This document shows, in pieces, positions 36,963 to 46,453 of a stretch of 64,000 nucleotides of DNA. This DNA comes from Opitutia bacterium ISCC 52. GTDB lineage: Bacteria; Verrucomicrobiota; Verrucomicrobiia; Opitutales; UBA2995. Under the pieces are notes generated by a model. That model was not told where the DNA came from, did no database searches, and saw nothing but the letters and a program-made list of their open reading frames with translations. Made by a program: the position numbers and the translations under genes. Each line of letters begins with the position of its first letter. Position 1 is the stretch's first letter. The stretch covers positions 1,116,001-1,180,000 of the forward strand of contig CP076040.1 of NCBI GenBank assembly GCA_014529675.2, in the 5' to 3' direction.

Positions 36963-37874
36963 TTAAATCTTGCCCCAAAAGTGAAGGTTTCTCCTAACAG
37001 CCTGTTCTTTGTCTACAGAAAATATGTAGTGGGACTGTTGTAGAATTCGATTTTCAGAAAGCTCCTCCAAGTCTTTGTCATCAGGGAAGAACGGTTCCTG
37101 TAATATTTTAGAAATCTGTGAGGGATCATTCTCCAGGGACATTATATGATCCACGATTTCATCAAGCGATTGGTAATTGTGGCAATTGATAAAGCGTTTC
37201 GAATTGAACTCTCTTCCTATATCGGGATTGCACCAGTAAATAGGTATAGTATCTGCAGCTAATGCGTGGATGAGTTTTTCGGTTGTATAACTTTTGGTTG
37301 AAGCATTTTCGCAAGCGATTGAAAATCGGTATTCTTTTTGAAATTCGATTTTGGGTTTGGTCCAATCGCCCCTATATGCATCACCAATCTGTTCATCGAT
37401 ATTTCTTAAGTGCGCACCTGCCGAATCAACTTTTTTAGTTGTATGAAGTTTTTCAAAGAGGTGATCCCTGAATGGATGCCCAATTTTATTTGAGTAAATG
37501 AAATTGCCGAACCTAGGTGGGAGATCTTCCACATTTGATTCGCTGGTTCTAGATCGCCTTCGTTTTAGTAAATCTTTGTATTGATCGTAGAGGAGGTATT
37601 TGGGAAGTCGTTGATAGCGATCCTCGAAATCTAACCAATGGTAGCCAAATGAAAAATCGCATAGATTGAAATCGGGGATTTCGTTTTCTCCGGGTAAATA
37701 GATTCGTATGCAGTCCTCATAGTTTAAGAAATCAAATCCGAAGGTTCCATAGATCACATAGTCCGGTTTGTCCTGATCGATCTCGATGTCGAATCGTTTT
37801 CTAAGCAGTGCCTATATCCTAACCGGATTGAATGGTCCTGGGTAATCAGTAAATGCTATTCGTACGGGATTCAT
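36963..37874 (-). pseudogene. GT10 alpha-1,3-fucosyltransferase broken by TAG
   Basis: ATG 37874 starts MNPVRIAFTDYPGPFNPVRI, then TAG at 37812-37814, then ALLRKRFDIEIDQDKPDYVIYG and on through a complete family-10 glycosyltransferase of about 303 codons. GT10 landmarks are LPGENEIPDFNLCDFSFGYHWLDF, DRYQRLPKYLLYDQ, the GDP-fucose-binding FSIACENASTKSYTTEKLIHALAADTIPIYW, and NCHNYQSLDEIVDHI. The frame is the same on both sides of the stop. An internal start at 37757 would give 264 residues lacking the first acceptor-domain strands. Intact, it would transfer L-fucose to a surface glycan. Confidence 0.75.
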
Positions 37875-38405
37875 AGTATGAGTGGCAGGTCGAATTTGCA
37901 GTTATTTCAACCCGATTTTGGTATCGAATTTTGCTTGGGATTGATTTGGTTAAGGAAAGGCTATCGGAAGCACAGCTGATACGACACCATGATAGTTTAG
38001 ATTAGCTGGTTGTGTCACCAGGGTTGTGTGAACACAGTCATTTATTTATCTGGGCTCTCACATTTATATTTTATTCAACGTTTTAATTATACCCATGGCT
38101 AGTGTTGCAACCTAGCCTGAATCGTTCGAACTTCCAGTATCCATGTAGGCTCCGTGGTAGATGGGCTGTGATCAGATTCAGAAGTGAATCTGTTAAGAAA
38201 TCCAGGAAAGCCATTAGATTCAGAGCCTGAACGAGTTTATGGCTAAAACGTATCCATAATTTTATGAATGCTCCTTTATTGCGGAAAACGATTTTTTAGT
38301 CAATGCTTCCCCGGGGTTGTTTGTTTGTTTGTTTGTGATCCGTGGGGCTCCGCTGCTTGGTATAAAGATCCTGTAATGGATCATGGGTACAGAAGATTGG
38401 CCTTC
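37875..38405. other. Gene-free 531-bp AT-rich stretch
   Basis: No reading frame with recognisable content is present on either strand. The only structure noticed is a short tandem run of TTTG/GTTT tetranucleotides near 38318-38336. The stretch lies upstream of the broken GT10 gene and downstream of a beta-propeller gene. It could hold the promoter of the GT10 gene. Confidence 0.5.
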
Positions 38406-39758
38406 TTATTCGTCTCTTAAGTCGTAGCAAATGAGACGTGAACCCATGGTTGTTTGGTTCACGAATAGCAGGCCTTTACTTACGGTGGGTATGCCCCAGG
38501 TTTCCGGTGCATGGAATAGTTGAGTTTCAGATAAGATCTTTGCTCCTTTTGGTGACAGGTCTAACCAAAGCAGCGTACCTTGAGCGCCAATACATAAGAA
38601 AGCGCCATCGACCCAAATTAAACCGGCACGTCCTAGCCGTGCATCTTTGAGTTGGATGCCGTCTCGCCAGAGCTCTTTCCCCGATTCAATTTCGTAGCAG
38701 ACAATTTCGGTTCCGCCGGATCCACTTACTCCGTATAAATAACCTTCGTGGGCCACGGGAGTTGTAAATTGACTTTTGAATCTAGGCGCCTTCCAGCGCA
38801 AAGTTCCTTCGCCATCCGGCTTGAGTTCTATTAGGGCTCCGCCTTCTGTATAGCTTTCCGAAATGAATACCGCATTGTCGACCACGACCGGAGAAGCGGC
38901 ATTGACGGAAGCAAATGCTCTTGCCCTCCAGGGGAATGCGGATTCGAGATTTCCATTGCCTGGATTTATACTAAGCAAGCCTCCGGTAGGTGGCCTTACC
39001 ATTCCACCTGCAAAGACAAGTATGCGTTTTTCTCCATGAATAGTAGCAGGTACGGGAGAGGCATAGCCTGCATGCCAGTCGTATTCTGTGCTCCAGATTA
39101 ACTTTCCTGTACGTTTGTTGAGGCTGACGACCGAGTAATCGCCGCCCGCATTTATTATTAATTGGTCTTCGAATATTAAAGGGCAACTACCGCGGCCAAA
39201 GAAAAGAGGAGCCGTGCCAAATTCCTGATCGAGCTTCATATTCCATTTGATTTCCCCTGATTTAAGGTCGAAACAAAATAGGTCTCCTCGTACCCCAACT
39301 GTGAATACGAGGTCTTCATCTATCAATGGGCCAACTCTTGGCGCATCGCCTACGCCATAGTTTGAGCCTAACTCGACAGGATAATCATATTTCCAATATC
39401 GTTTCCCTGTTTCGGGGTGAAGGCACTCAATTGTCTCTTTGCCTTTCAATTCATGGATCATGACCAAGTAGTCGCCAGAGACTGCAATGGGGGCGTGGCC
39501 GTTTCCTTTTTCGACTTCCCATACCTTTTGTGGGCCCGTGGGTGGAAACGACTTTAGCAGCTTGGTTTCCTTCGAGTGTAAATCGTGATTCGGTCCCAGG
39601 AATCGTGGCCACGTGTCTGTTGCGGCCTCCGAGGAAATGGCTTTAGGAGGAGCAAAATAGCTAAGTCGGTCGAACGATTCAGGCGTTGCCGAGGCGATGT
39701 GGACAACGATGATTAGTATGAAAACGGTTGCTGCTTTGAAAGATATGAACTGCGCCAT
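38406..39758 (-). CDS. Secreted PQQ-like beta-propeller protein
   Basis: The 450-residue protein has a leader (residues about 5-24, ending ASA) and repeated PQQ-like blades: APIAVSGDYLVMIHELKGKETIECLHPETGKRYWKYDY, GPLIDEDLVFTVGVRGDLFCFDLKSGEIKW, NAGGDYSVVSLNKRTGKLIWSTEY, YGVSGSGGTEIVCYEIESGKELW. It resembles the propellers often annotated as BamB-like or quinoprotein-like in PVC genomes. There are no clear PQQ-binding catalytic residues, so a scaffolding or ligand-binding role is more likely than dehydrogenase activity. A second such protein is encoded at 41975-43249. Confidence 0.82.
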   Translation of the reverse strand: MAQFISFKAATVFILIIVVHIASATPESFDRLSYFAPPKAISSEAATDTWPRFLGPNHDLHSKETKLLKSFPPTGPQKVWEVEKGNGHAPIAVSGDYLVMIHELKGKETIECLHPETGKRYWKYDYPVELGSNYGVGDAPRVGPLIDEDLVFTVGVRGDLFCFDLKSGEIKWNMKLDQEFGTAPLFFGRGSCPLIFEDQLIINAGGDYSVVSLNKRTGKLIWSTEYDWHAGYASPVPATIHGEKRILVFAGGMVRPPTGGLLSINPGNGNLESAFPWRARAFASVNAASPVVVDNAVFISESYTEGGALIELKPDGEGTLRWKAPRFKSQFTTPVAHEGYLYGVSGSGGTEIVCYEIESGKELWRDGIQLKDARLGRAGLIWVDGAFLCIGAQGTLLWLDLSPKGAKILSETQLFHAPETWGIPTVSKGLLFVNQTTMGSRLICYDLRDE

Positions 39759-39923
39759 GAATCAGGAAATGATTTCAGGATGAGACTGTAGCTTGCGTTG
39801 GATTAAAACGAGATTAAGTATGGCTGCGTTTGGTGTACACAGACTATAAAATATACGGACCAAACATACTTCGGTCAAGAAATAAGCCCAGTGTATCCAA
39901 AATATCTGACGGATGCTGTTTCT

Positions 39924-40874
39924 CTATAACTTGATAAATGCAACCGCGTTATTGGTATTCATCGGAATGACGAGCTGATGCTGTATCGAGTCGTAACACA
40001 TCGATGCCGCACTAGGGATTCCGGTTGCAATGACCTCAGCCTCATGACCAGGACGAATACGTGAGACGCTACCGAATTTTACGCTGCTTACGTATTTCGT
40101 ACCGTCTTCCAGGACTACGACTCCATCGCTTCCACCTTCTGCTGAATGTTCAACACGAACGACATCTCCACCAGGATTGTAGGTGATGACTGAATTGTCG
40201 TTCACATTGACCACCACTATGTTTCCGTCCATGTCCATAGCTACTCCGTTTGGAACGTTGATAGGATTCCCTTCTGCAAATACAGATGAACTGCCATCTG
40301 TATTCACTTTAAAAATTTTTTCTGGGTTGCGCGTATTCGAAGCATAGACCGTTCCGTCATCGGCGACAGCAACACCATTCAAAAACGTGGCACCGGGAAC
40401 GTGGACTGATTTGATGGGGGTTCCGGATTTTAAGTCAAAGGAACGAACATGGTCCACGTCGACCGTGTAAAGGATACCATCTCCAATGGCACTGCCAAGT
40501 GGGTTGTTAAGAACTAAGCCATTTCTGGATGCGCCTATCCATTTCGTGGTGTGAACACTGCCATCTGGATTGAGGAGCGAGACATAGCCATCGTTCTTTG
40601 CTGGATCGCTGCGATCACCCGAATTCATGGCGAGAATGAGATTTCTTGCTGGGTCGAAAGTGGTACTCTCGCAAAATTGAAAGCTGCCGAATACTTTGAC
40701 ATTGTCCGACATGGGACCACGCAGTCCCGCCTCATTTACGGTGCCTATAGGTTTCCCCGCCGCGAACTCCCGGGCTTGGACTTGGCTACTTACTCCCAAG
40801 CCGATCATCAGGGGTAGCGAGGCTGTTAGGATTTTGGTTTTATCTGAAAAAGAAGAAATGAAGTTCGTGCGCAT
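39924..40874 (-). CDS. Secreted SMP-30/NHL-type beta-propeller protein
   Basis: The 316-residue protein has a leader (LTASLPLMIGLGVSSQVQA, about residues 16-34) and NHL/SMP-30-like repeats: ARNLILAMNSGDRSD, YVSLLNPDGSVHTTKWIG, LNGVAVADDGTVYASNTRNPEKIFKVNTDGSS, NVPNGVAMDMDGNIVVVNVNDNSVITYNPGG. It is probably periplasmic. Members range from lactonases to non-enzymatic propellers; I see no clear lactonase metal site. It is not closely spaced to either neighbour. Confidence 0.78.
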   Translation of the reverse strand: MRTNFISSFSDKTKILTASLPLMIGLGVSSQVQAREFAAGKPIGTVNEAGLRGPMSDNVKVFGSFQFCESTTFDPARNLILAMNSGDRSDPAKNDGYVSLLNPDGSVHTTKWIGASRNGLVLNNPLGSAIGDGILYTVDVDHVRSFDLKSGTPIKSVHVPGATFLNGVAVADDGTVYASNTRNPEKIFKVNTDGSSSVFAEGNPINVPNGVAMDMDGNIVVVNVNDNSVITYNPGGDVVRVEHSAEGGSDGVVVLEDGTKYVSSVKFGSVSRIRPGHEAEVIATGIPSAASMCYDSIQHQLVIPMNTNNAVAFIKL

Positions 40875-41145
40875 TTACTTTGGGTTGAGTTGTTTGTGAG
40901 TTGGGAATCGCGATTCCGAAAGACTATTTTAAATCCTTCCAGGGGATCATGATCAACTAGAAATAGGAAATGGTTCCTATAATATAGTTATGGTTACTCC
41001 ACTGTCCCTCTCGTTGAGTAGTAGGTCAGAATTCAAATTGGGTTGCCATTGTCCATTTCTAAGGGTATGAACAATCTTCGAGACTTCTAAATATTCCTGG
41101 GGATTTACACCATCCTTATTGTTAATTCGGAAACCCTATCATGCT

Positions 41146-41872
41146 ATGAAATTACCCCGCTTCCGTCCTCTGTTTGCTGTAGGCCTCGTTTCGTCGGTCA
41201 TCGTGTTAATGGCTCAATCTGCAGTTGGAGTTGAGAACTTCGAGTCTGCTCAAGTGGTCGATACTTCCGTCCCGGAATATCCGGTTCGATTGGCCTATGA
41301 AGGCATCTATAATGGAGGAGCTCGCTTAATTGTGGGTATCGATGAAACCGGAGAGCTGACCGATGTGTTTGTTGAGTCATACTCACATTCAGAATTTGGT
41401 CGCCTGGCCGTGAGGTATATTATTCCTTCCAGCTAAATTGAATGGAGAGCCCATCACCTCCATTAAGACGATTGATTTTCACTTTGATGATAAACGAGGC
41501 GTTTATTCGGTCGGCGGTCCCGAATCCTTGACCGCGCTTCTATACACCGGAAACAACCAAGATGCCAAGCGGACATACAGTCCTGGCGACCTGGACAAGG
41601 AACTGGAGCCTATTGAAATGCCTGCACCACTTTATCCTGAAGATCCTAAACACTCGGGGGTGGATGGCTCTGCGACCCTCATGTTTTATGTGGACGAGCG
41701 GGGCCGCGTAAGAATGCCTCACGTGACAGAATATTCGCAGAGCATCTTTGGCGAGTCGGCTTTGCAATCAGTTAAGCAATGGCGATTCGAATCACCTGTT
41801 ATAGATGGGAAAAAGGTTTCTGTCCTAGTGAAACAACGGTTCGATTTTAAAGGGGCGTCTGGGGAAAGTTGA
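41146..41872 (+). pseudogene. Exported protein with two TonB C-terminal-like domains, frameshifted
   Basis: ATG 41146 starts a membrane-anchor-like leader (MKLPRFRPLFAVGLVSSVIVLMAQ) and a first TonB C-terminal-like domain (VPEYPVRLAYEGIYNGGARLIVGIDETGELTDVFVESYSHSEFGRLAV). The frame then ends at 41436, while the +2-shifted frame reads FLPAKLNGEPITSIKTIDFHFD and continues into a second domain (MPAPLYPEDPKHSGVDGSATLMFYVDERGRVRMPHVTEYSQSIFGESALQSVKQWRFESP). The first domain's expected W-x-F-x-P-A end is split, so a small indel near 41410-41425 broke one gene. It resembles energy-transducer TonB-like proteins. Confidence 0.75.
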
Positions 41873-41974
41873 GCGTCCTGAGTTTTTAATGATTCCGATG
41901 CGAGTTCGATTTCTCATTCATATGTTAGTGACAATTATGGAACTGTTCAGATGATCTTGGGAACTATAACGCTT

Positions 41975-43249
41975 ATGAAACGTTTCTTCTATCCCGTACT
42001 TCTTGGTTTTACTGTTATTACATTTCTTGTGTCCGCGCCCGTAATCGCTGTGATGGAGAATGATTGGCTTACTTGGCGTGGTCCCTATGGAAATGGAACT
42101 GCCAAATCAGGTCAGGTACTACCTACTGAATTTTCGGAGGCCCAACACGTAAAATGGAAAACATCAGTGCCAGGACGGGGCCATTCATCACCGGTTGTGG
42201 TGGGGGATCAAATCTTTCTCACAACCGCAAGAGAAGATGAAGGTCGCCAATCGGTTCTCAGTTATTCGTTCTCGAGTGGAAAGTTGCTTTGGGAGAACGT
42301 GCTAATTGAGGGGCAATTACCGTCGAAGATTCATCGAAAGAATACCCATGCCTCGCCCAGTGTTGTCAGTGATGGAGAGCAGCTCTATATTGTTTTCTTT
42401 GTGAAGGGCGATCGCCTGCATCTCTTCTCTTTGGATTTGGATGGAAAAAAATTGTGGCGCAAAGATGTGGGCCGTTTCTATCCCGAGCGTGATTTTGGCT
42501 ATGGTACTTCACCCGTGCTAGCGGCAGGGAATGTGATCGTTGCAGCGGAGAGCCAAGGCGATGGATATATTGCTGCGTTTAATTGCGATACGGGAAAGGA
42601 AGTTTGGCGTAGCGGCCGTAAAGCTTCCCGTTCATCGCATGGAACGCCAGTCGTAGCCACGATCAACGGCACTGAACAGATGGTGCTCAACGGTGCAGAT
42701 CGAGTGGCCAGCTACGATCCTAAGAACGGCTCTGAATTGTGGGCTGTTGAGGGTGGAGATCCACTGATAGCCAATACAGTCCTATGGAAGGATGGTGTGG
42801 TTTTCGCATCCGGTGGATATCCTGGTCAGCAGACTTGGGCGATCGACGTGGCCAAACAGAGTGTCATGTGGAGCCAACCCGTTAAGTGTTATGAACAGTC
42901 CATGGTTCTTGTGGACGATTATTTATACGGTATCGCCGAGGGTGGGGTCGTTCATTGTTGGGACATTTCCGACGGAAACTTGCGGTGGAGAGAGCGATTA
43001 ACCAAGGGGCCGGAAAGCGCATCACCCATTTTGGCTGGAGGACACATTTACCACGCCAATGAGAATGGAAAAGTGTTCGTGATTAAGCCTGATCCTGATG
43101 AAATGAATTTGGTTGCTGAAAACCAATTGGGTGACGAAATATTTGCCACCCCCACCATACTACGGGATCGCATTTTAATCCGTGCTGCTCACTACGAAGG
43201 TGACCAGCGAGCTGAGCGTCAGGAAATTCTTTACGCAATCGGATTATAG
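41975..43249 (+). CDS. Secreted PQQ-like beta-propeller protein
   Basis: Start ATG 41975 gives MKRFFYPVLLGFTVITFLVSAPVIA, a clean leader; the frame is open to 41951. The 424-residue product has PQQ-like blades: DWLTWRGPYGNGTAKSGQVLP, SSPVVVGDQIFLTTARED, GYIAAFNCDTGKEVWRSGRK, RVASYDPKNGSELWAVEGGDP, GVVHCWDISDGNLRWRERLT and HIYHANENGKVFVIKP. The DWxxWRGPxxNG opening is typical of PVC-group outer membrane BamB-like proteins. It lies about 100 bp downstream of the broken TonB-like gene. Confidence 0.85.
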   Translation: MKRFFYPVLLGFTVITFLVSAPVIAVMENDWLTWRGPYGNGTAKSGQVLPTEFSEAQHVKWKTSVPGRGHSSPVVVGDQIFLTTAREDEGRQSVLSYSFSSGKLLWENVLIEGQLPSKIHRKNTHASPSVVSDGEQLYIVFFVKGDRLHLFSLDLDGKKLWRKDVGRFYPERDFGYGTSPVLAAGNVIVAAESQGDGYIAAFNCDTGKEVWRSGRKASRSSHGTPVVATINGTEQMVLNGADRVASYDPKNGSELWAVEGGDPLIANTVLWKDGVVFASGGYPGQQTWAIDVAKQSVMWSQPVKCYEQSMVLVDDYLYGIAEGGVVHCWDISDGNLRWRERLTKGPESASPILAGGHIYHANENGKVFVIKPDPDEMNLVAENQLGDEIFATPTILRDRILIRAAHYEGDQRAERQEILYAIGL

Positions 43250-43473
43250 GTCCTCTTGTTTGTTAGCAGAAAAAACTGCGGAGGGGTTTTGAGTCCTGCG
43301 TATCGTATGTATCGTGATTTTATTCAAAACCTGGATAATTACTTTTTAGGCCTTTACACTTGGGCCCCTTTCCCAAGAAATACATCCACGATTCATCTGT
43401 AGGAAAAACAGTTGATAAATTTGAAGCCAATTCAATTACCCTACACATTCAAAACATCTATTAAGGAATTACC

Positions 43474-44349
43474 ATGGCAGATCTAGACGACATTAGAGAC
43501 GGCGATAACTTCGGGCTCAATACCCCGGCTGACACCAGCTCTTTCTATCTTAAGGGCATCAATAGCACCGATTGGGGAATTAAGAATCGCATGTCCCGCA
43601 TTTTTAACCGCAAGTCTGGACGCACAGTCATGCTGGCTTTTGATCATGGTTTCCTCATGGGCCCCACCTCGGGACTCGAGCGCATTGATCTCTCCATCGC
43701 TCCTCTTGCAGAGCATGCCGACTGCCTGATGGCGACGCGCGGAATGATTCGCTCTTGTATTCCTGCCGACAACACGAAGCCCATTTGTCTCCGTACCGAT
43801 ACAGGAACAACCATTCTGACCGAGATGAATCACAACATTCTGATCGATGAAGCTGAAGCCATCAGTATGAATGCCTCGGCTATGGCTGCAATGATCGCTG
43901 TGGGTGACCCAGCAACCGAAGCCAGTACGATCGCTAACATCAGCCGCTTGGTCGATATCGGGCAGAAATACAGCATCCCAGTCATGGGTGTGACTGCTGT
44001 GGGTAAAGACATGGCTCGTGATTCCCGATACTTTGGGATGGCTGCCCGCGTGTGCGCTGAAAACGGTGCCAGCATTGTGAAAACTTATTATACCGAAGGT
44101 TTTGAAAACGTGGTGGCCTGCACACCGGTTCCTGTCGTCATTGCTGGTGGCAAGAAACTACCGGAAATCGAAGCACTCGAGCTTGCCTACAACGCAATCC
44201 AATGTGGAGCCGCGGGGGTAGACATGGGGCGTAACGTATTTCAGTCCGAAGCTCCTCTCGCCATGATCAAAGCTGTTGGCGGGGTCGTGCACGATGATCT
44301 CAAGCCAGCAGAAGCGCTCGAACTTTTCAATGATTTGAAGAACGCCTAG
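43474..44349 (+). CDS. lsrF: LsrF-type class I aldolase/thiolase
   Basis: The 291-residue protein closely resembles E. coli LsrF along its whole length: MADLDDIRDGDNFG, TDWGIKNRMSRIFNRKSGRTVMLAFDHGFLMGPTSGLERIDLSIAPLAEHAD, TRGMIRS, VMGVTAVGKDMARDSRYF, IVKTYYTEGFENVVACTPVPVVIAGGKKLPE and GVDMGRNVFQS. LsrF transfers an acetyl group from the 3-hydroxy-5-phosphonooxypentane-2,4-dione product of phospho-AI-2 to coenzyme A; the Schiff-base lysine is probably in VKTYY. No other lsr gene is visible, so it may serve another sugar-phosphate aldol reaction. It stands alone with its own terminator. Confidence 0.85.
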   Translation: MADLDDIRDGDNFGLNTPADTSSFYLKGINSTDWGIKNRMSRIFNRKSGRTVMLAFDHGFLMGPTSGLERIDLSIAPLAEHADCLMATRGMIRSCIPADNTKPICLRTDTGTTILTEMNHNILIDEAEAISMNASAMAAMIAVGDPATEASTIANISRLVDIGQKYSIPVMGVTAVGKDMARDSRYFGMAARVCAENGASIVKTYYTEGFENVVACTPVPVVIAGGKKLPEIEALELAYNAIQCGAAGVDMGRNVFQSEAPLAMIKAVGGVVHDDLKPAEALELFNDLKNA

Positions 44350-44377
44350 TCAGAGCGATACATCTAACATTTTTAAA

Positions 44378-44405
44378 GGTCGGATCTCAGGATCCGGCCT
44401 TTTTA
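44378..44405 (+). terminator. Rho-independent terminator after lsrF
   Basis: GGTCGGATC and GATCCGGCC form a 9-bp stem (with one G-T pair) and a TCAG loop, followed by TTTTT. It begins 29 bp after the lsrF stop. The rightward T-run fits the strand of lsrF. Confidence 0.88.
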
Positions 44406-44490
44406 GTTTAAGTTCGAGGCAGGCCGCTAACAGGGATTTCTCGATTGGGATGGGGGAAGGTCTATGGCGACGTTTTAGAAGCCTAGATAA

Positions 44491-45438
44491 TTAATTAAAC
44501 AGGTTTCTGCCTTTTCGGTAGACCCTCTCTCGTAAGAAATTTTCGAAGTAAGGATAGCCTTTCGCTTCAACGAGATTCCAAGTGGTACTATGTTCTGTGG
44601 AACTTGTTTGAGGCATTTGTATCACCTGCTCAATTTGAGCTTTGCGCAAGGGATTCATGGCCGAAGTAAAATGGAGTGCGCATGGCAAAGAACCGTTTGA
44701 AGGAGTCCAATTGAGTTCCGGAACGAATAATTGAGCCGGTTTTACATATTTGGTGTTTTTGCCATAGGCATGCATGGACTGTAGGCTTTGCTCTATCCAT
44801 ATTTTGGATTGGAAAATGGGGCCTTCAAACTCTTTTATTAACTCTTCGATGAGCGCATAATCATAGCGTTCAGGGTTTGTGCCTATGATTCCACTATTCA
44901 ATCGGTCATGGATTTTTCGTCCCTTCCTGAATCTGGAAAAGAATAAGGTTGTTTGAGACATGAAATAGGCATGTCGGATACAATCCTGCATAAAGATGGA
45001 GGTATCTGTTTCTTCCCATAATACATTCAAATTGCTTGGCCGCATGAGAAGGACGTCCACATCGAAAAATACTAGACGTTCCTCTGGACTGTTGATTGGA
45101 ACCTGGAACAGTTTCTTAATTTGAGGATAGTGCCTCAACAGCTTTAAGCAGTTCGGGTAATCGGACAAGCGGTCTAGCGTGTTCTGTTCGACCTGAGCCT
45201 TGTCTGTGAACTCAATGTTACTGGAAATTTTCTCGAGAGCAGAACGGTCAGAATCACTCAGACTTCCATCGCTGAACATCCTGATGCCATCGATTGTCGT
45301 TTGTGAGTGTTTTAGAAATTGTCTGAGAAACAATTCTGTGAGCTCAACATACTCATGGCTGGTTAAAAGTGTGAGTACCCTGTTCAAGATAATGTGCCGG
45401 AATATTCGGTTAAATAAATGGAGATGCTCATGCTCCAA
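44491..45438 (-). CDS. Glycosyltransferase-like protein with a DVD motif
   Basis: The 315-residue protein has no leader. The segment EERLVFFDVDVLLMRPSNLNVLWEE (around residue 118) has the metal/nucleotide-sugar DxD arrangement of GT-A glycosyltransferases. RLNSGIIGTNPERYD and a late conserved-looking CALHFTSAMNP block also fit. The beginning (HIILNRVLTLLTSHEYVELTELFLRQFLKHS) resembles enzymes that modify surface sugars. I cannot assign a GT family. It lies 12 bp after the YheU-like gene and is probably in one transcript with it and the SDR gene. Confidence 0.6.
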   Translation of the reverse strand: MEHEHLHLFNRIFRHIILNRVLTLLTSHEYVELTELFLRQFLKHSQTTIDGIRMFSDGSLSDSDRSALEKISSNIEFTDKAQVEQNTLDRLSDYPNCLKLLRHYPQIKKLFQVPINSPEERLVFFDVDVLLMRPSNLNVLWEETDTSIFMQDCIRHAYFMSQTTLFFSRFRKGRKIHDRLNSGIIGTNPERYDYALIEELIKEFEGPIFQSKIWIEQSLQSMHAYGKNTKYVKPAQLFVPELNWTPSNGSLPCALHFTSAMNPLRKAQIEQVIQMPQTSSTEHSTTWNLVEAKGYPYFENFLRERVYRKGRNLFN

Positions 45439-45450
45439 AATGGCAATGAT

Positions 45451-45708
45451 CTAGGAAACGGTGACCACGTTACAGGTTTCATCATCAGGATTAAAAATGA
45501 TCTTGGCGGTACCTTGTTTCAACTGAAGCTGTACCTCGGAAATCTTTTCTTCAAGCGAGTACACCTTGTCGCCATAATCGGTTCCTTCGCGAGTTACGTA
45601 TTCGGCAAGTAACGCACGCAGTGTTTCGGGGGGAAGTTTCTGATACGGAATGTCCAATGGGTGAGTCCCTTCGTCGATGGTCTGATTGTTTTCCTTACCC
45701 TCGGCCAA
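45451..45708 (-). CDS. yheU: YheU-family (UPF0270) small protein
   Basis: The 85-residue protein carries the UPF0270/YheU pattern: [30 protein letters not shown], then [33 protein letters not shown]. The function of the family is unknown. Its ATG (45708) lies inside the end of the upstream SDR gene, overlapping it by 14 bp, so translation is probably coupled. As I know it, UPF0270 is mainly gammaproteobacterial, and the N-terminal extension of about 17 residues is unusual. Confidence 0.82.
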   Translation of the reverse strand: MAEGKENNQTIDEGTHPLDIPYQKLPPETLRALLAEYVTREGTDYGDKVYSLEEKISEVQLQLKQGTAKIIFNPDDETCNVVTVS

Positions 45709-46453
45709 TGTAAGGCATTTGGGTCGCCATGACGGTCATGAATTGGACGTTGGCATCAAGGGGAAGGCTAGCCATATAAACTACGGCTCGTGCGACTTCT
45801 TTGGGGTCTATGGTGGGTTCGGGTACCGTTTCACCGTTTGGCTGGAGTTTGCCTTCCTGCATACTCGTCGTTCTCTCCACCAATGCATTTCCAATGTCGA
45901 GCTGACCACAGGCGATATTGTATTTACGCCCATCGAGTGAGCTGGATCGGGTAAGACCGGTAATGGCATGTTTAGTAGCTGTGTAGGGAGCAGAGTTCGT
46001 TCTAGGGACATGGGCCGAGACGGAACCGTTGTTGATGATTCTTCCGCCTCGGGGGTCCTGGTCCTTCATGATCTTGAAGGCTTCCTGTGTGCAGAGAAAC
46101 GAGCCGGTCAGGTTGATATCAACGACAGCTTGCCACTCATCGTAGCTCAGGTCTTCCAGGAGACCCGACGGGGCTCCGATGCCAGCGTTGTTAAAAAGTA
46201 AGTCCAAACGTGCGTAGCTTTCCGATGTCTTAATAAACAAGGCTTTAACTGAATCCGGTTGGCTCACGTCCGAGCTTATCGCCAGCGCACTTCCGCCCTG
46301 TTTCTCTACTTCAGTAACCGTTTCATGTAAGGGTTCCAAACGCCTTCCTGCGGCGACCACGACATAGCCTTCTTTAGCTAAGGCTAGAGCTGTGGATTTT
46401 CCTATGCCACTTCCTGCACCTGTTATGATGGCTACTTTCTTGGATTCAGTCAT
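45695..46453 (-). CDS. SDR-family oxidoreductase
   Basis: The 252-residue short-chain dehydrogenase has the N-terminal cofactor motif [22 protein letters not shown], with R37-R38 in AAGRR suggesting NADP preference. It also has [40 protein letters not shown] with the S-Y-x-x-x-K catalytic residues, and a C-terminal dimer region. It is cytoplasmic and should reduce a carbonyl or oxidise an alcohol; the substrate is unknown. It overlaps the start of yheU by 14 bp. Confidence 0.92.
   Translation of the reverse strand: MTESKKVAIITGAGSGIGKSTALALAKEGYVVVAAGRRLEPLHETVTEVEKQGGSALAISSDVSQPDSVKALFIKTSESYARLDLLFNNAGIGAPSGLLEDLSYDEWQAVVDINLTGSFLCTQEAFKIMKDQDPRGGRIINNGSVSAHVPRTNSAPYTATKHAITGLTRSSSLDGRKYNIACGQLDIGNALVERTTSMQEGKLQPNGETVPEPTIDPKEVARAVVYMASLPLDANVQFMTVMATQMPYIGRG

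Noticed and set aside
1678-37814. Complete reassignment of TAG to an amino acid, or pyrrolysine use
   Set aside because: Many intact genes end with TAG exactly where their family ends, and read-through there would add unrelated tails. None of the affected families is a known pyrrolysine protein.
38318-38336. TTTG tetranucleotide tandem run as a phase-variable repeat or CRISPR-like array
   Set aside because: Only about five units, no spacers, and it is not inside a coding frame or clearly within a promoter.
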